Counted from the stretch's first letter, positions 34,289 through 44,261 are shown. The stretch: 64,000 bases of DNA from Acidobacteriaceae bacterium (GCA_025462735.1 JAOAPC010000011.1:248001-312000); one strand, 5' to 3'. The notes: generated by a model from the letters alone, not told the origin. Program-made: numbers and translations.

Positions 34289-35602
34289 TTGAAAAGAACC
34301 TTAAGCTCTTTTTTTGTCCTCATTGTGCTCAGCACGGGCCTGATTTCATGCGGAGGTTCAAAAGCCGCCACGACTACCAGCGGCTTAACTTTCCGCGCCT
34401 TCGTTTCGAATCCTGTCAATGTGAACCCTAACGGCGGCGGTTTTCCCGCCCTGAACATCGTCGATGCCACCAAAGACCTGCTGAGTCCGTTTTCCGTTTC
34501 TCTTTCCGGGACGGTCGGTAGCGCCGGTATGATGGTCGAAAGCCCCAAGCGGGACCGGACTGTGGTGTTCAGTTCCACGGGAGCCTTTACCGCCGGTAGC
34601 GCTTTGGGCATCGTGAACAACGCCACGGAGAGCGCTTCTTCTTCCGTCGCCCTGCCTGGCCCTACCGAGAGCATGTTCGTCTGGATCGACAACACCACTC
34701 TTTTCGCCGCCATTCCCAGTGCTCCGGTCAGCGGTCAACTTGCTGGCGCGATAATTCAAGCGAACATTTCAAATTCGGCGATCACCGCCACTATTCCCGT
34801 TGCCGGCGCGCACTACCTAATCCCAAGTCCCACCGGCAATCAGATTTTGGTTCTCTCCGATACCGCAAACACCGCTACCGTGCTGTCGCCTACCCTAATT
34901 AGTACGGGAAACGCACTCACGCCTGTCGTCCTAAATACCGGAACTTATTTTGATAAACCGGTGTGGGCAGTCTTCAGCTCAGATGGTTCTACCGCTTACG
35001 TGATGAATTGTGGCCCGGAATGCGGCGGAACGACGCCGAAGGCAAGCATTTCAGTTATAGATATGACGCAGAGTTCGCCAACCGTAACTTTGGTTGTCCC
35101 CGTTTCTGGCGGGGCAACGACTGGTCTCCTTAGCGGCGGCAATCTCTACGTCGCCGGAACCGCCCCTGTGGCTGGGACGGACTGTCAGGTGACCCTCTGC
35201 GGAACTCTTACCGTATTCCCGTCCGCCAACCTCAGCGCAACCCCAGGCACTTTCCAGATTACCGATGGTTATCACAACAACCTGGTGATGGGCCCAAACA
35301 ACCAGTTGTTTATAGGCTCGCGTACTTGTACTGATGTAATTGCAGCTGGCTCGACCCCCGGACGTGGGTGTCTGTCGGTTTTCAATTCTGCGGGTAATAT
35401 CGTTTACACCGCGGCGCAGAGCGGTGACGTGACCGGAATTGAACCGATTACTCACCGCAATGTGGTCTACGTTTGCGAAGGCGGCGCCCTCACGATTTAT
35501 GACACGGCACTCGACTTAGGCACCCAGCGGCAGCTTCAACCTCAAAAGACCCAAGTCACCCTCGTAGGCCAGGCCGTTGACGTGAAGCTAGCTGACTTTT
35601 GA
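34289..35602 (+). CDS. Lipoprotein with beta-propeller-like repeats
   Basis: A 437-residue protein starting at TTG 34289. The signal peptide ends in a lipobox (LSTGLISCGGSK), so it is predicted to be membrane-anchored outside the cytoplasm. The rest is a series of short beta-strand repeats with phrases typical of YVTN/WD-like propellers: PVWAVFSSDGSTAYVMNCG, SISVIDMTQ, GNLYVAGTAPVAG, LTIYDTALDLG. Two Cys pairs may form disulfides. Such proteins are abundant in Acidobacteriota, with no known function. It is convergent with the penicillin acylase gene. Confidence 0.75.
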   Translation: MKRTLSSFFVLIVLSTGLISCGGSKAATTTSGLTFRAFVSNPVNVNPNGGGFPALNIVDATKDLLSPFSVSLSGTVGSAGMMVESPKRDRTVVFSSTGAFTAGSALGIVNNATESASSSVALPGPTESMFVWIDNTTLFAAIPSAPVSGQLAGAIIQANISNSAITATIPVAGAHYLIPSPTGNQILVLSDTANTATVLSPTLISTGNALTPVVLNTGTYFDKPVWAVFSSDGSTAYVMNCGPECGGTTPKASISVIDMTQSSPTVTLVVPVSGGATTGLLSGGNLYVAGTAPVAGTDCQVTLCGTLTVFPSANLSATPGTFQITDGYHNNLVMGPNNQLFIGSRTCTDVIAAGSTPGRGCLSVFNSAGNIVYTAAQSGDVTGIEPITHRNVVYVCEGGALTIYDTALDLGTQRQLQPQKTQVTLVGQAVDVKLADF

Positions 35603-35623
35603 TTAGGTTATTTGTGATTGGGA

Positions 35624-38074
35624 CTACTTCGGCCGCATCATCAAGCGATGCGCCGCCGAGTTCTCTACCGCCGAGGGTGAGAATGGCAGCACAAAGGTAG
35701 AGCCCGTGTACCATGCGTTCCATTGGTCCATGTAATAGGGGCTGAGATAATTTCCCGAGTTCCCGGTAACCACGTTCAACGTCGAAGTATCCAAATTAGA
35801 TAGATCCGCGGTGAATCTTTCCGAGGGCCCGTAGTCCCGTCCCGCGGCTTTCACGGTGTAAACGCTTCCTGATTGCGATTGTTCACCTGGCCCAGTCCAT
35901 CGGCGCAGAAAGGGAATTCGTCCCAGTACCGGATTCTGGATCGTCACGGAATTCACATGGCCCCATTTCCACGAACTGATATCGCCAGGCGATTTCTTCG
36001 CAGCCTCTTCCAGCGCAGCTGCCAGCATGTCGTCATAAGTTGCAAATTCAGGCGGCAACCAGCGGGCCGGCTGTTGTAATAAAACATTCTCCAGCCAGGC
36101 TGTTTCCATCATCCAGTGATAACTCTTCCAACTGAGGGCCGAATCGGATCCATCCGCCGGAGCCGGCCCTAGCTTTGGCTCGAGCAGCAAGCGCATCAGT
36201 TCTGTCCTGCCTTGGGACGCTATGGTCGGGGCAGCCGAATTTGCATCCATCTGACCATTCCAATCCCGCAGGAGCTCAGCCGCCACGTGTGCCTGCAACG
36301 AAACAGTTTTTGTCGCATGATCGACCGCATAGACGAGCTTGTCCGCCACGAAGCGGTCCAGTTCGGAATGAACATCCATCTCGAGACTCAGCATGTCAGC
36401 TGACGAAAACTTCCTGCCCGATGCCAGCACACCGTAAATCCGGTCGGTGCGCCACGGCGCTTCCCACTCAACGCTGATCGAATATGGATATCCGTCTGGC
36501 GCAATGCGCCCATTCGCCGTCGCAATTAATCCCGAAGTTGGATTCAGAACGCTAGGAAGCTTGTCGGAGGGGATGTATCCGGTCCACTCATGAGCGTTGT
36601 TGCTGCCATCAACTGGAAGGCTGCCATCGCCCGACGCGCGAATCGGGACTTTGCCGGTCGCCTGATATCCGATATTTCCATCGACGTCGGCATAGACCAG
36701 GTTCTGTCCCGGCGCGTCGAATTCCGAAAGCGCAGCGCGAAACTCTTGCCAATTCTGTGCCGAATCCACATGAAAGAATGGATTGCGAATTCCATCGTAA
36801 AGCGTCCATCGCAAAGCTATCTTCCGCGTTTCGCCCGGAGCCAGGTCACTCACAATGGGACCGTGTCTGGTGACTTGCACATCGATAACCACGTCCGGCT
36901 TGCCCTTGACGTGAATGACTTCGCGCCGCACCTCGGGTGACTTCCAACCCTCGGGCGTCAGATATTGTCCCCGTCCGTTAAAAGTTTCGACATATGAATC
37001 CTCGACCGTAGGCTCGACGTTGGTGCATCCCCACGCAATTCGGCGGTTGTGTCCCACCAACACGTAAGGGGAACCGGGAAGCGTGACTCCAACAACGTCG
37101 AAATCTCCGGCGTGCAGATGCGCCTCGTACCACAGGTTCGGCACCTGATGGCCCAGGTGCATATCATTTGAGAGCAGCGGCTTGCCGGTCGTCGTATGCT
37201 CGCCCGAAACTACCCAATTGTTCGACCCCAGGGGCGCAGGTTGGTCCTGCATAAAAGGCTCCAGCCAAGGCTGCAATAGTTCGGGAACCGGCTCCGATGA
37301 AGCCACTGCCCCCACCGTCTTTTCCGGTACATGCCTTACCGGAGCGCCGTGAGACGTGGGAGGAGCCATAGTGGGCGGGTGGTCCCGCCACGAGGTGTTT
37401 ACGTAAAGATCCGCCGTCAGCTCAGGCCCGATTTTCGCAAGAATCCTCTCTCGATTCAGTGCAGCTTTTGGGCTTGTGCTCAGAGTCTCCACCATCTGAT
37501 ACCCAATTGCGACCGAGTCCTCGAGCGTCCAGGGTTGGGGCGAGTAGCGCAGAACCCGAAATTCCAGCGGCAGCCGGTCGCGATGAGATTTTATATACGC
37601 GTTCACTCCCCGCGCATAAGCTCCGAAGTGCTGCCCGTCTTCTGGCGTTGACACCAGCGCCCACTTTTCAGCCGCTGCCCTGATCCCCAAAATCCTTTGC
37701 TGCCGGTCATGTTTCAGTGCCACCTCGCCAACAATTTCGGAGAGCTCGCCGTTTGCCGCGCGCCGCATCAGATCCATCTGAAACAGCCGGTCTTCAGCCG
37801 TAACGTAACCTTGCGCGAAAAACAGATCATCCATCGTGTTCGCGTCAATCGTCGGAACCCCATGGCCATCACGTGCAACCCTGACTGGCCCTGAGAGTCC
37901 GGCGACAGCAACCGTCCCGTCGATTTCTGGTAGCGCGGAGTACGCGATTGAGAAAAGCCAGATAAATAGCGCGGCGACGATTAAAAACGAAACCAGCACG
38001 GAAATGCCGGCAATTCGCCAGACCCTGACTCGCGGATGGGAAGATTTCACAGGAGAAAGCGTATCGGCTTTCAT
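35624..38074 (-). CDS. Penicillin acylase family amidohydrolase (Ntn hydrolase)
   Basis: An 816-residue protein from the ATG at 38074; an upstream open frame to 38149 is less likely. A membrane anchor lies at residues about 20-45. The precursor has an alpha chain, then the autocleavage site at APLGSNNWVVSG, where the Ser of SNNW becomes the N-terminal nucleophile of the beta chain. DMHLGHQVPNLWYEAHL, IAWGCTNVEPTVED and GYPYSISVEWEAPWRTDRIY are also family features. Substrates of this group include penicillins, acyl-homoserine lactones and other amides; which one applies cannot be told. Confidence 0.92.
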   Translation of the reverse strand: MKADTLSPVKSSHPRVRVWRIAGISVLVSFLIVAALFIWLFSIAYSALPEIDGTVAVAGLSGPVRVARDGHGVPTIDANTMDDLFFAQGYVTAEDRLFQMDLMRRAANGELSEIVGEVALKHDRQQRILGIRAAAEKWALVSTPEDGQHFGAYARGVNAYIKSHRDRLPLEFRVLRYSPQPWTLEDSVAIGYQMVETLSTSPKAALNRERILAKIGPELTADLYVNTSWRDHPPTMAPPTSHGAPVRHVPEKTVGAVASSEPVPELLQPWLEPFMQDQPAPLGSNNWVVSGEHTTTGKPLLSNDMHLGHQVPNLWYEAHLHAGDFDVVGVTLPGSPYVLVGHNRRIAWGCTNVEPTVEDSYVETFNGRGQYLTPEGWKSPEVRREVIHVKGKPDVVIDVQVTRHGPIVSDLAPGETRKIALRWTLYDGIRNPFFHVDSAQNWQEFRAALSEFDAPGQNLVYADVDGNIGYQATGKVPIRASGDGSLPVDGSNNAHEWTGYIPSDKLPSVLNPTSGLIATANGRIAPDGYPYSISVEWEAPWRTDRIYGVLASGRKFSSADMLSLEMDVHSELDRFVADKLVYAVDHATKTVSLQAHVAAELLRDWNGQMDANSAAPTIASQGRTELMRLLLEPKLGPAPADGSDSALSWKSYHWMMETAWLENVLLQQPARWLPPEFATYDDMLAAALEEAAKKSPGDISSWKWGHVNSVTIQNPVLGRIPFLRRWTGPGEQSQSGSVYTVKAAGRDYGPSERFTADLSNLDTSTLNVVTGNSGNYLSPYYMDQWNAWYTGSTFVLPFSPSAVENSAAHRLMMRPK

Positions 38075-38223
38075 TACGGATTTCCGATTGTAGGCTGCAG
38101 ATTCAGAAATAACAATTTGCCGCCTGCTCGTAGAACAACCGCGGTGCAAAGGTCGCTAAACGGCCACCCGCCGCCCGGCATTTGGCCTAGCCTGCAGTCG
38201 CCCAGTATGATCTAAGTATCAAA

Positions 38224-38661
38224 ATGATCTGTTCCAATTGCGACGCCCCCATGCCCGACGTCAGCGTGTTCTGCCCAGCTTGCGGCCAATCCGTTATTGA
38301 GGAATCCGCCGGAACCGATCCTCGAGAGAAGATTGTGGGTGCGCTGGCTTATGTAGGCCTAATTCCAGCCATTGTCCTTCTTGTTATTCCGGCGCTCCGG
38401 GATAAGCGGTTCATCCGCTTCCACGCGTGGCACTCTGTGTTCTTTTCCGTTTCGTCGGTCCTCTTGGGGCTCGGGCTGAGATTGCTTTTTATTATTTTTT
38501 CAATGCTGCCAGTAGTGGGATTTCTCCTGGCCTGGCTCTCCTTTGGAATCGGCGCCCTCGGCATCCTCATTCTCTGGGTGGTGCTGGTGGTCAAGGCCGC
38601 GCAGGGTCAGCATTATGAGCTGCCGTTAATCGGTCCGCTGGCCGCGCAGTTTGCATCCTAG
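38224..38661 (+). CDS. Zinc-ribbon membrane protein (DUF4870-like)
   Basis: A 145-residue protein. It begins with a small zinc ribbon, CSNCDAPMPDVSVFCPACG, followed by a linker and three membrane helices (about 45-60, 75-95, 100-125). The phrase ALRDKRFIRFHAWHSVFF is typical of DUF4870/Tic20-like proteins. Function is unknown. It stands alone, divergent from the acylase gene. Confidence 0.78.
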   Translation: MICSNCDAPMPDVSVFCPACGQSVIEESAGTDPREKIVGALAYVGLIPAIVLLVIPALRDKRFIRFHAWHSVFFSVSSVLLGLGLRLLFIIFSMLPVVGFLLAWLSFGIGALGILILWVVLVVKAAQGQHYELPLIGPLAAQFAS

Positions 38662-38807
38662 GCAAAATTCGCGCTGATTCTTTGGGACTTAGCTTCGAGT
38701 ACACGTTCGTAGCTTGACACACCCCCCTATGAGATGGCATTCCTATTTACTTTTACCTTGTGCCTCTAAAGTGAGCTCAGGGGCTGGTCGGATGAAAAGG
38801 GGAGCCC

Positions 38808-39785
38808 GTGAAAGTTAAGGTTTTCTATCATGATCGATGTTTCGACGGCGCTTCTTCAGCAGCGCTCTTCTCGCGCTTTTATGCTGAGCGCATCCGCAAC
38901 GATGTTGACTTCGTCTATTCAGGGCTGCTGCACCGGGCCGGCTCTCTTTTCAACGAGGCTGACTTTGATGGAGACGAGAACGCAATTGTAGATTTTAAGT
39001 ATTCCAGCTCTCCTAAGATCACATGGTGGTTCGACCATCACCAGAGCGCATTTTTGTCGCCCGAAGACGCCGAGCATTTCGAGCAGGACCAGAGCAGCCG
39101 TAAGTTCTACGATCCTGATTTCAAGTCCTGCACCAGCTTCATTTCGACCATTGCCGAGCAGCGCTTCGGCTTCAATCCGGCTTCGGTTGCCGAATTGGTG
39201 CAGTGGACCGATGTTATTGACGGCGCCCTATATCCCGATGCGAAAACGGCCGTAGAAATGAAAGAGCCTGCCATGCAGCTCACCATGGTGATCGAATCTA
39301 CCCAGGACCGTGAGTTCATTCCCCGCCTGATCCCGCTGCTAGCGACTCAGCCCCTGGGCGAGGTTGTGCGAAACTCTCTTGTCGCGCCTCTCCTGCCGCC
39401 ATTGCTCGAACGCCACGGCAAATCGACGAACGTCCTAAAGGAACGAATTGAATCCCGCGACCACACGCTTTTTTTTGACATCACTGATCACGATCTCGAA
39501 GGCTATAACAAATTCGTGCCTTATTATTTGCATCCCGAGTCGATCTATAGTGTTGGGCTGAGCAAGAGCAGCTTCCGCGTGAAAGTTTCCGTTGGATCCA
39601 ACCCCTGGGCACCGAGCCCTCCAACTGTGAATCTCGCAAAGGTTTGCGAGCGCTACGGCGGCGGAGGGCATGCCCGCGTCGGCGCAATTTCCTTCGACGT
39701 GACCCAGCACACGGCGGCCAGCAAAGCTGCACGAGAAATCGTGGAGGAGCTGCGGGCCAGCGTTCGTTCTACCGTTTCGCAATGA
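38808..39785 (+). CDS. DHH-family phosphoesterase-like protein
   Basis: A 325-residue protein from GTG 38808. Near the N-terminus YHDRCFDGASSAALF resembles the DxD-containing first motif, WWFDHHQS is the DHH signature, and the C-terminal GGGGHARVGAISF is the DHHA1 substrate-binding loop. These features place it with phosphodiesterases that cleave nanoRNA, pAp or cyclic dinucleotides. The domain order fits a single-subunit soluble enzyme; the substrate is open. A link to the c-di-AMP system at 4.7 kb is conceivable but unsupported. Confidence 0.82.
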   Translation: MKVKVFYHDRCFDGASSAALFSRFYAERIRNDVDFVYSGLLHRAGSLFNEADFDGDENAIVDFKYSSSPKITWWFDHHQSAFLSPEDAEHFEQDQSSRKFYDPDFKSCTSFISTIAEQRFGFNPASVAELVQWTDVIDGALYPDAKTAVEMKEPAMQLTMVIESTQDREFIPRLIPLLATQPLGEVVRNSLVAPLLPPLLERHGKSTNVLKERIESRDHTLFFDITDHDLEGYNKFVPYYLHPESIYSVGLSKSSFRVKVSVGSNPWAPSPPTVNLAKVCERYGGGGHARVGAISFDVTQHTAASKAAREIVEELRASVRSTVSQ

Positions 39786-39852
39786 GCAATTTGAGGGGAA
39801 CCTTGCTTTGGCGTTTACACTGAATTCGCCATCCAAACCATTTCGGTCGCAG

Positions 39853-40368
39853 ATGCACACAGCCTTGCACATCCAAACCGTCGCGCTTTCAACTCAGGAG
39901 CGCCGCCGCCTTCAAGCCCTGCGCACGGTCGCTTTCATGGAGTTCGCTAAAGGCGTTGCGGTTTTGGCGGCAGCCATCAGTCTCTACTGGGTCGATCCCA
40001 CCGACGTCGTAGGGGCATTCCTTGATTTTCTACACATAAGTCCGGATCACCATCTCGCCCAGATGCTCCTTCATTCTGCCGATAGCTTAAGCAATGCCAG
40101 ACTCTGGACGGTCATCCTTGTGGCTTGTATCTATTCGGCTCTTCGTTTTACAGAAGCAGCTGGTTTGTGGCGGGCAAGACCGTGGGCGGAATGGATCGCG
40201 CTCATATCAGGCGCTATGTACCTTCCTTTTGAAGTATTAAAACTTGCGCACAAAGTCACTCCACTACATGTCAGCATATTGCTTATCAATCTTGCGGTGG
40301 TTGCCTACATGTTCTATTTGAGGATCTACCTCCCGCGTCTCTCAAAAACTGCCAGCCACGTCCGTTAG
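39853..40368 (+). CDS. DUF2127 membrane protein
   Basis: A 171-residue protein from ATG 39853 (TTG 39808 is an alternative that gives 186). It has four membrane segments and the DUF2127 pattern: RTVAFMEFAKGVAVLAAAIS, FTEAAGLWRARPWAEWIALI and a YLPFEVLKLAHKV stretch. The family occurs widely in soil bacteria and has no known role. The next gene starts 35 bases downstream. Confidence 0.85.
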   Translation: MHTALHIQTVALSTQERRRLQALRTVAFMEFAKGVAVLAAAISLYWVDPTDVVGAFLDFLHISPDHHLAQMLLHSADSLSNARLWTVILVACIYSALRFTEAAGLWRARPWAEWIALISGAMYLPFEVLKLAHKVTPLHVSILLINLAVVAYMFYLRIYLPRLSKTASHVR

Positions 40369-40403
40369 AATTGTGTTAGCAGGTTTTTCTTCGCGACGCA
40401 TCT

Positions 40404-41264
40404 TTGCTTACCAGAAGACAATTTCTCTATACCGGGGCTGCTGCCATCGCCGGCGCGGCAACGCTGGGCATGGACGGATACCTCGAGTCGTGCCGTCTTC
40501 AGCTCAAACGAATTGAAATCCCGTTGCGGCGTCTGCCGCACGAGTTTGACGGATTTACCATCGCCCAACTGAGCGATTTTCACTACGAAGAAAAATTTTC
40601 AGCCGTCCCGATTCGCCGTTCCGTCGACCTGGTGAACAATCTTCATCCCGATCTGGTGGTCTTCACCGGCGATTTCATCACCGTGCCGCTCGTGAAGCTC
40701 GGCTCCCGTGCTACCCGCGAGGCAGCGAAAACCGTATTTCCCTGCGCCGAAATACTGCACCACATCCAGGCGCGTCACGGGTCGTTTGCGGTCCTCGGCA
40801 ACCATGACGCTTGCTCGAACCCTGCGTTGGTGACAAACGCGCTCCGATCGCATGGCATCCCTGTGTTGAAGAACGCCTGCCTCCCCATTGAGCAAGGCTC
40901 GGCGCGTTTCTGGCTTGCGGGGATAGACGACGCGCTTGAGGGGAGACCGGATCTGGGAGGCGCCACCCAGAAAATTCCGCCGAGCGAGACTATCGTTCTG
41001 TTAGCTCACGAACCGGATTTCGCTGAAGAATCGGCGTTGGTTTCGGTTGATCTTCAACTCTCGGGCCACTCTCACGGAGGCCAGATCTGGATTCCTGGCT
41101 TTGGGGCACCGTGGTTGCCGCCCCTGGCGAGAAAATATCCGCGCGGCCTTTACAAAGTCGGAAACATGACTCTGTACACCAACATCGGAATCGGAACCAT
41201 TCGCGCTCCGATTCGCATCAACTGCGTCCCCGAAGTCACTCTGATTACCTTGCGGAGCTTATAG
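40404..41264 (+). CDS. Exported metallophosphoesterase
   Basis: A 286-residue protein from TTG 40404. The N-terminus carries a twin-arginine-type signal (TRRQFLYTGAAAIAGAATLG). Calcineurin-like motifs are complete: Asp58 and His60 in LSDFHYEE, VVFTGDFI, GNHDACSN, and the C-terminal SGHSHGGQ. The layout matches the YkuE/YaeI group, which cleaves UDP-2,3-diacylglucosamine-like or other phosphodiesters at the membrane. Substrate not determined. Confidence 0.88.
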   Translation: MLTRRQFLYTGAAAIAGAATLGMDGYLESCRLQLKRIEIPLRRLPHEFDGFTIAQLSDFHYEEKFSAVPIRRSVDLVNNLHPDLVVFTGDFITVPLVKLGSRATREAAKTVFPCAEILHHIQARHGSFAVLGNHDACSNPALVTNALRSHGIPVLKNACLPIEQGSARFWLAGIDDALEGRPDLGGATQKIPPSETIVLLAHEPDFAEESALVSVDLQLSGHSHGGQIWIPGFGAPWLPPLARKYPRGLYKVGNMTLYTNIGIGTIRAPIRINCVPEVTLITLRSL

Positions 41265-41336
41265 GGAGCACGCTCTCCCTCGCCCACCACTATCCACGCA
41301 AGGGCGGACGCACTCGTTTGCCCAGACAGCCAGAAG

Positions 41337-41726
41337 TCACGCGATCAAAAAGGAACCGAACAAGCTATACAACAACACCGCCAGCACGATCAGCGTGAAC
41401 CCGACATACATGCGGTCGCCCTCAACCGCGAACGCCCCCGCCGAAAACACCACACGCGCAATCGGTGTCGCAATCAAAAGCAATAACCCCAGTTGCATAA
41501 TGCCGCGCGGGTTGCCCGAGAACGCATTTGGAATAATCTCGTGAACGGCCTTGAGTTCATTCGGCTCGCCATGAAATGCTCGATAGCTCACATGCGCCCA
41601 CGGGTGTTCTGCGAGATACGGCACCGCACCGCCGATCACTACCAGCGCGGCAATCACCACGCCGGCCCGCAGAAGGTTCGCAATAAGCCCCTCTACCCGC
41701 TCATCATTCAGCGGCTTCATGGTCAT
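41337..41726 (-). CDS. DUF1634 membrane protein
   Basis: A 129-residue protein with three membrane helices (about 18-38, 78-98, 105-125). NLLRAGVVIAALVVIGGA and GIMQLGLLLLIATPIARVVF are typical of DUF1634. It begins within the stop of the preceding TauE/SafE-type gene (TAATG), so the two are translationally coupled. This pairing is common and suggests an accessory subunit of the exporter. Confidence 0.88.
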   Translation of the reverse strand: MTMKPLNDERVEGLIANLLRAGVVIAALVVIGGAVPYLAEHPWAHVSYRAFHGEPNELKAVHEIIPNAFSGNPRGIMQLGLLLLIATPIARVVFSAGAFAVEGDRMYVGFTLIVLAVLLYSLFGSFLIA

Positions 41727-42583
41727 TACAATCCTCCGGTCAATCCCTTGAACATCATCTCCAGGCCAAGCAGCACAATGACGACACTAAACACCAGGCG
41801 CAATCGTTTGGTTTGCGTTTTTACCAGCACGCGTGTTCCGAGGAGAGAACCCATCAGCACCCCAATCATCACTGGCATCGCCAGTGACGGGTCGATGTAG
41901 CCCCTGCTCAAATAGACTCCCGCGCTGGCTGCCGCCGTCACTCCGATCATGAAATTGCTCGTCGTGGTTGAGACTTTGAACGGAATTTTCATCGCCTGGT
42001 CCATCGCCACCACCTTCAGCGCCCCCGAGCCAATTCCGAGCAAGCCGGAGAGTGTCCCCGCAATGAACATCACGCCAAAACCCGACGGCACGTTATAGAC
42101 GTTGTACTGCCGAACTCCGCTCGTGTCCGGAAAGCTGCCGTTCATCTTCAGCTTTGTCGCCAGCGGATCAGGAGGCTGCTCCACATCGGTTCTGGGCCGC
42201 GTGCGCCGAGACACGTAGGCCGAATAAAGCAGCACAATTCCGAAAATAATTGCGATTGCGTTGGCCGGCACCTTGACCGTCAAGTAGGCTCCGAGCAGCG
42301 CACCGATGGTAGTAGCGATTTCAAGAAACATTCCAATGCGTATGTTCGAGAATCCTTCTTTAACGTACGCCGCCGCCGATCCTGACGATGTTGCGATCAC
42401 CGAAACCAGTGATGCTCCAATCGCATATCGCAAATCCACGTGGAAGAAAATCGTAAGCAGCGGCACCAGTACCACGCCGCCACCCAGTCCCGTCAGGGCA
42501 CCAAGAAATCCGGCAACCAGCGAACCGGCCCAGACCAGGAAAGTGAATTCGAGGACGTTCATTCGAATCAATAAGTCTGCCAC
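41726..42583 (-). CDS. TauE/SafE family anion exporter
   Basis: A 285-residue membrane protein with eight predicted helices. The two repeated family motifs are seen: GALTGLGGGVVLVPLLTIF near the N-terminus and GTLSGLLGIGSGALKVVAM in the second half. Members export sulfite, sulfoacetate or related organosulfur anions; some import. A DUF1634 gene overlaps its stop. Substrate is unknown; a molybdopterin sulfite-oxidase-like protein exists in the window but is 30 kb away. Confidence 0.9.
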   Translation of the reverse strand: MADLLIRMNVLEFTFLVWAGSLVAGFLGALTGLGGGVVLVPLLTIFFHVDLRYAIGASLVSVIATSSGSAAAYVKEGFSNIRIGMFLEIATTIGALLGAYLTVKVPANAIAIIFGIVLLYSAYVSRRTRPRTDVEQPPDPLATKLKMNGSFPDTSGVRQYNVYNVPSGFGVMFIAGTLSGLLGIGSGALKVVAMDQAMKIPFKVSTTTSNFMIGVTAAASAGVYLSRGYIDPSLAMPVMIGVLMGSLLGTRVLVKTQTKRLRLVFSVVIVLLGLEMMFKGLTGGL

Positions 42584-42660
42584 AGACTAGCAATCAATCT
42601 GCCACGGCAGTCCCTTCTAAGTTACTTCTCTGTTTTCCGATCACAGGCGAACCTAGTTAT

Positions 42661-43212
42661 ATGACTCACCCGAAGCTGGTAGAAAAGGCGGTCGCCTGGT
42701 TGCGCCGCTATGGATGCAGTGTTGTGCTTTCCGAGCAGTGTTGCGCCAGCGGCGAAACTCCAGATGCCATCGGCTGGAAGCGCGGCTGCCATTCTGTGGT
42801 GTTGGAGTGCAAAATTTCCCGCTGCGACTTCCTCGCAGACAGAGAAAAACCATTTCGCGTAAAGCCGAACATCGGCATGGGATGCGAGCGCTTTTACTTG
42901 GCTCCGGCCGGAATCATCCGTGCTGACGAACTACCTGCGGGCTGGGGATTGCTCGAGCTGCGAGGAAGGGAAGTCGCTGTCGCGCATAAGTCCGCCACTG
43001 ATTTGCGATCGACGAGAGGCTTTCGCTACGAAATGAACCTGCTGCTCGCGAGCCTTAGAAGGGTCGAGGTTCGCATCGAGCCGCAATCGATAACCGACTT
43101 TCTCAAGTGGAAAAATCGCATGGCGGAATACAATCGCGGATCGATGCCCCAAGGCCTCACTCCACCACAGGACGAGCCTAATCCCTTCCTCCATTCTGAA
43201 ATTCTTGAGTGA
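42661..43212 (+). CDS. PD-(D/E)XK nuclease-like protein
   Basis: A 183-residue soluble protein. TPDAIGW (Asp35) followed by VVLECKISRCDF (Glu49, Lys51) forms a PD-x(13)-ExK arrangement, the metal-binding core of restriction-type nucleases. The next part, FRVKPNIGMGCERFYLAPAG, with Cys and basic residues, resembles MmcB-like or phage-borne relatives. No methyltransferase or other restriction gene is adjacent, so a repair or housekeeping role is as likely as defence. Function is predicted from the motif only. Confidence 0.65.
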   Translation: MTHPKLVEKAVAWLRRYGCSVVLSEQCCASGETPDAIGWKRGCHSVVLECKISRCDFLADREKPFRVKPNIGMGCERFYLAPAGIIRADELPAGWGLLELRGREVAVAHKSATDLRSTRGFRYEMNLLLASLRRVEVRIEPQSITDFLKWKNRMAEYNRGSMPQGLTPPQDEPNPFLHSEILE

Positions 43213-43469
43213 TCTGAGGAATGTACCTCCAGGTGCTCTGGATTTTTTTATTCATGCTAGACTTCGTTTCGTGATGACGTACGCAAATTAAAGGGGTTGC
43301 CTGTCATCACTTTGCGGCGTATTTGGGTGGCCGTTGCTCAGGTACCCTTCGCCGGCAAAGCCGGTTCAGTTTCAGAGAAGGTACTTCGCTATTTCGCGCA
43401 CAGGGTGTATTTTCCCGCTCAGGTTTTCTGGCCCGATCAGTACTCGCACGAACCTGAGAAGGAGGTCCG

Positions 43470-44261
43470 ATGGGTGTCGCGCTGCACCAGGACGTATGCG
43501 CCGCTTTTTTCGACCGCTTGCGCCAAGCCCCGTCTCGTGCTTTGCTGCTCGATTATGACGGCACGCTTGCGCCCTTCACCGCCGACCGAGAGCGGGCATT
43601 TCCGTATCCCGGGATTCCTGAGCTGGTCGCGAAGATTATGCGTACCGGAACCCGGGTCGTGCTCATCAGCGGGCGTCCAGCGACTGAGTTGTTGTTTCTG
43701 AGCGGCATCCATCCTCATCCTGAAATCTGGGGAAGTCATGGCTGCGAGAGGCTTCTCCCAGATGGGTCCTATCAGGTGGAACCGCCGTCGCCGAGTCACC
43801 AGTCGGCATTGCAGGCTACCGCACACTCTTTGAACGCCTGTGGTCTTGCATCTCAAATGGAGATCAAGCCCGGCGGCATCGCGGTCCATTGGCGCGGTTT
43901 GTCGCCGGAACAACGCGCGCCCGTCGAAGCGAAAGTAAGAAGCTTGTTCGCATCCGCGGTCGAGGACCACGGCTTACACCTGCTTCCATTCGACGGCGGC
44001 TTGGAATTGCGCGCGCCCGGCAAGAATAAAGGAGACGCTGTTGCAGCAATTATCTCCGAAGCCGGATCCGAAGTAGCTGCTGCTTATTTAGGCGACGATC
44101 AGACTGACGAGAATGCCTTTCGTGCCATCAAACGATGGGGCATTGCAATTCTGGTGCGTACTGAACCCCGGCCAACTGAGGCAGATATCTGGTTGCGGCC
44201 GCCGGAAGAACTGGGTCGTTTCTTTCGCGATTGGCTCACAGCCTGTGGAGCGGAAGCATGA
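43470..44261 (+). CDS. otsB: Trehalose-6-phosphate phosphatase
   Basis: A 263-residue HAD-family phosphatase, preceded by a near-perfect ribosome binding site, AAGGAGGT. LLLDYDGTLAPF holds the nucleophile and acid/base aspartates; LISGRPATEL, LELRAPGKNKGDAV and YLGDDQTDENAF complete the HAD core. It dephosphorylates trehalose-6-phosphate to trehalose, a compatible solute. The stop overlaps the otsA start (ATGA). The 257-base gap upstream probably holds the promoter; no clear boxes were found. Confidence 0.93.
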   Translation: MGVALHQDVCAAFFDRLRQAPSRALLLDYDGTLAPFTADRERAFPYPGIPELVAKIMRTGTRVVLISGRPATELLFLSGIHPHPEIWGSHGCERLLPDGSYQVEPPSPSHQSALQATAHSLNACGLASQMEIKPGGIAVHWRGLSPEQRAPVEAKVRSLFASAVEDHGLHLLPFDGGLELRAPGKNKGDAVAAIISEAGSEVAAAYLGDDQTDENAFRAIKRWGIAILVRTEPRPTEADIWLRPPEELGRFFRDWLTACGAEA

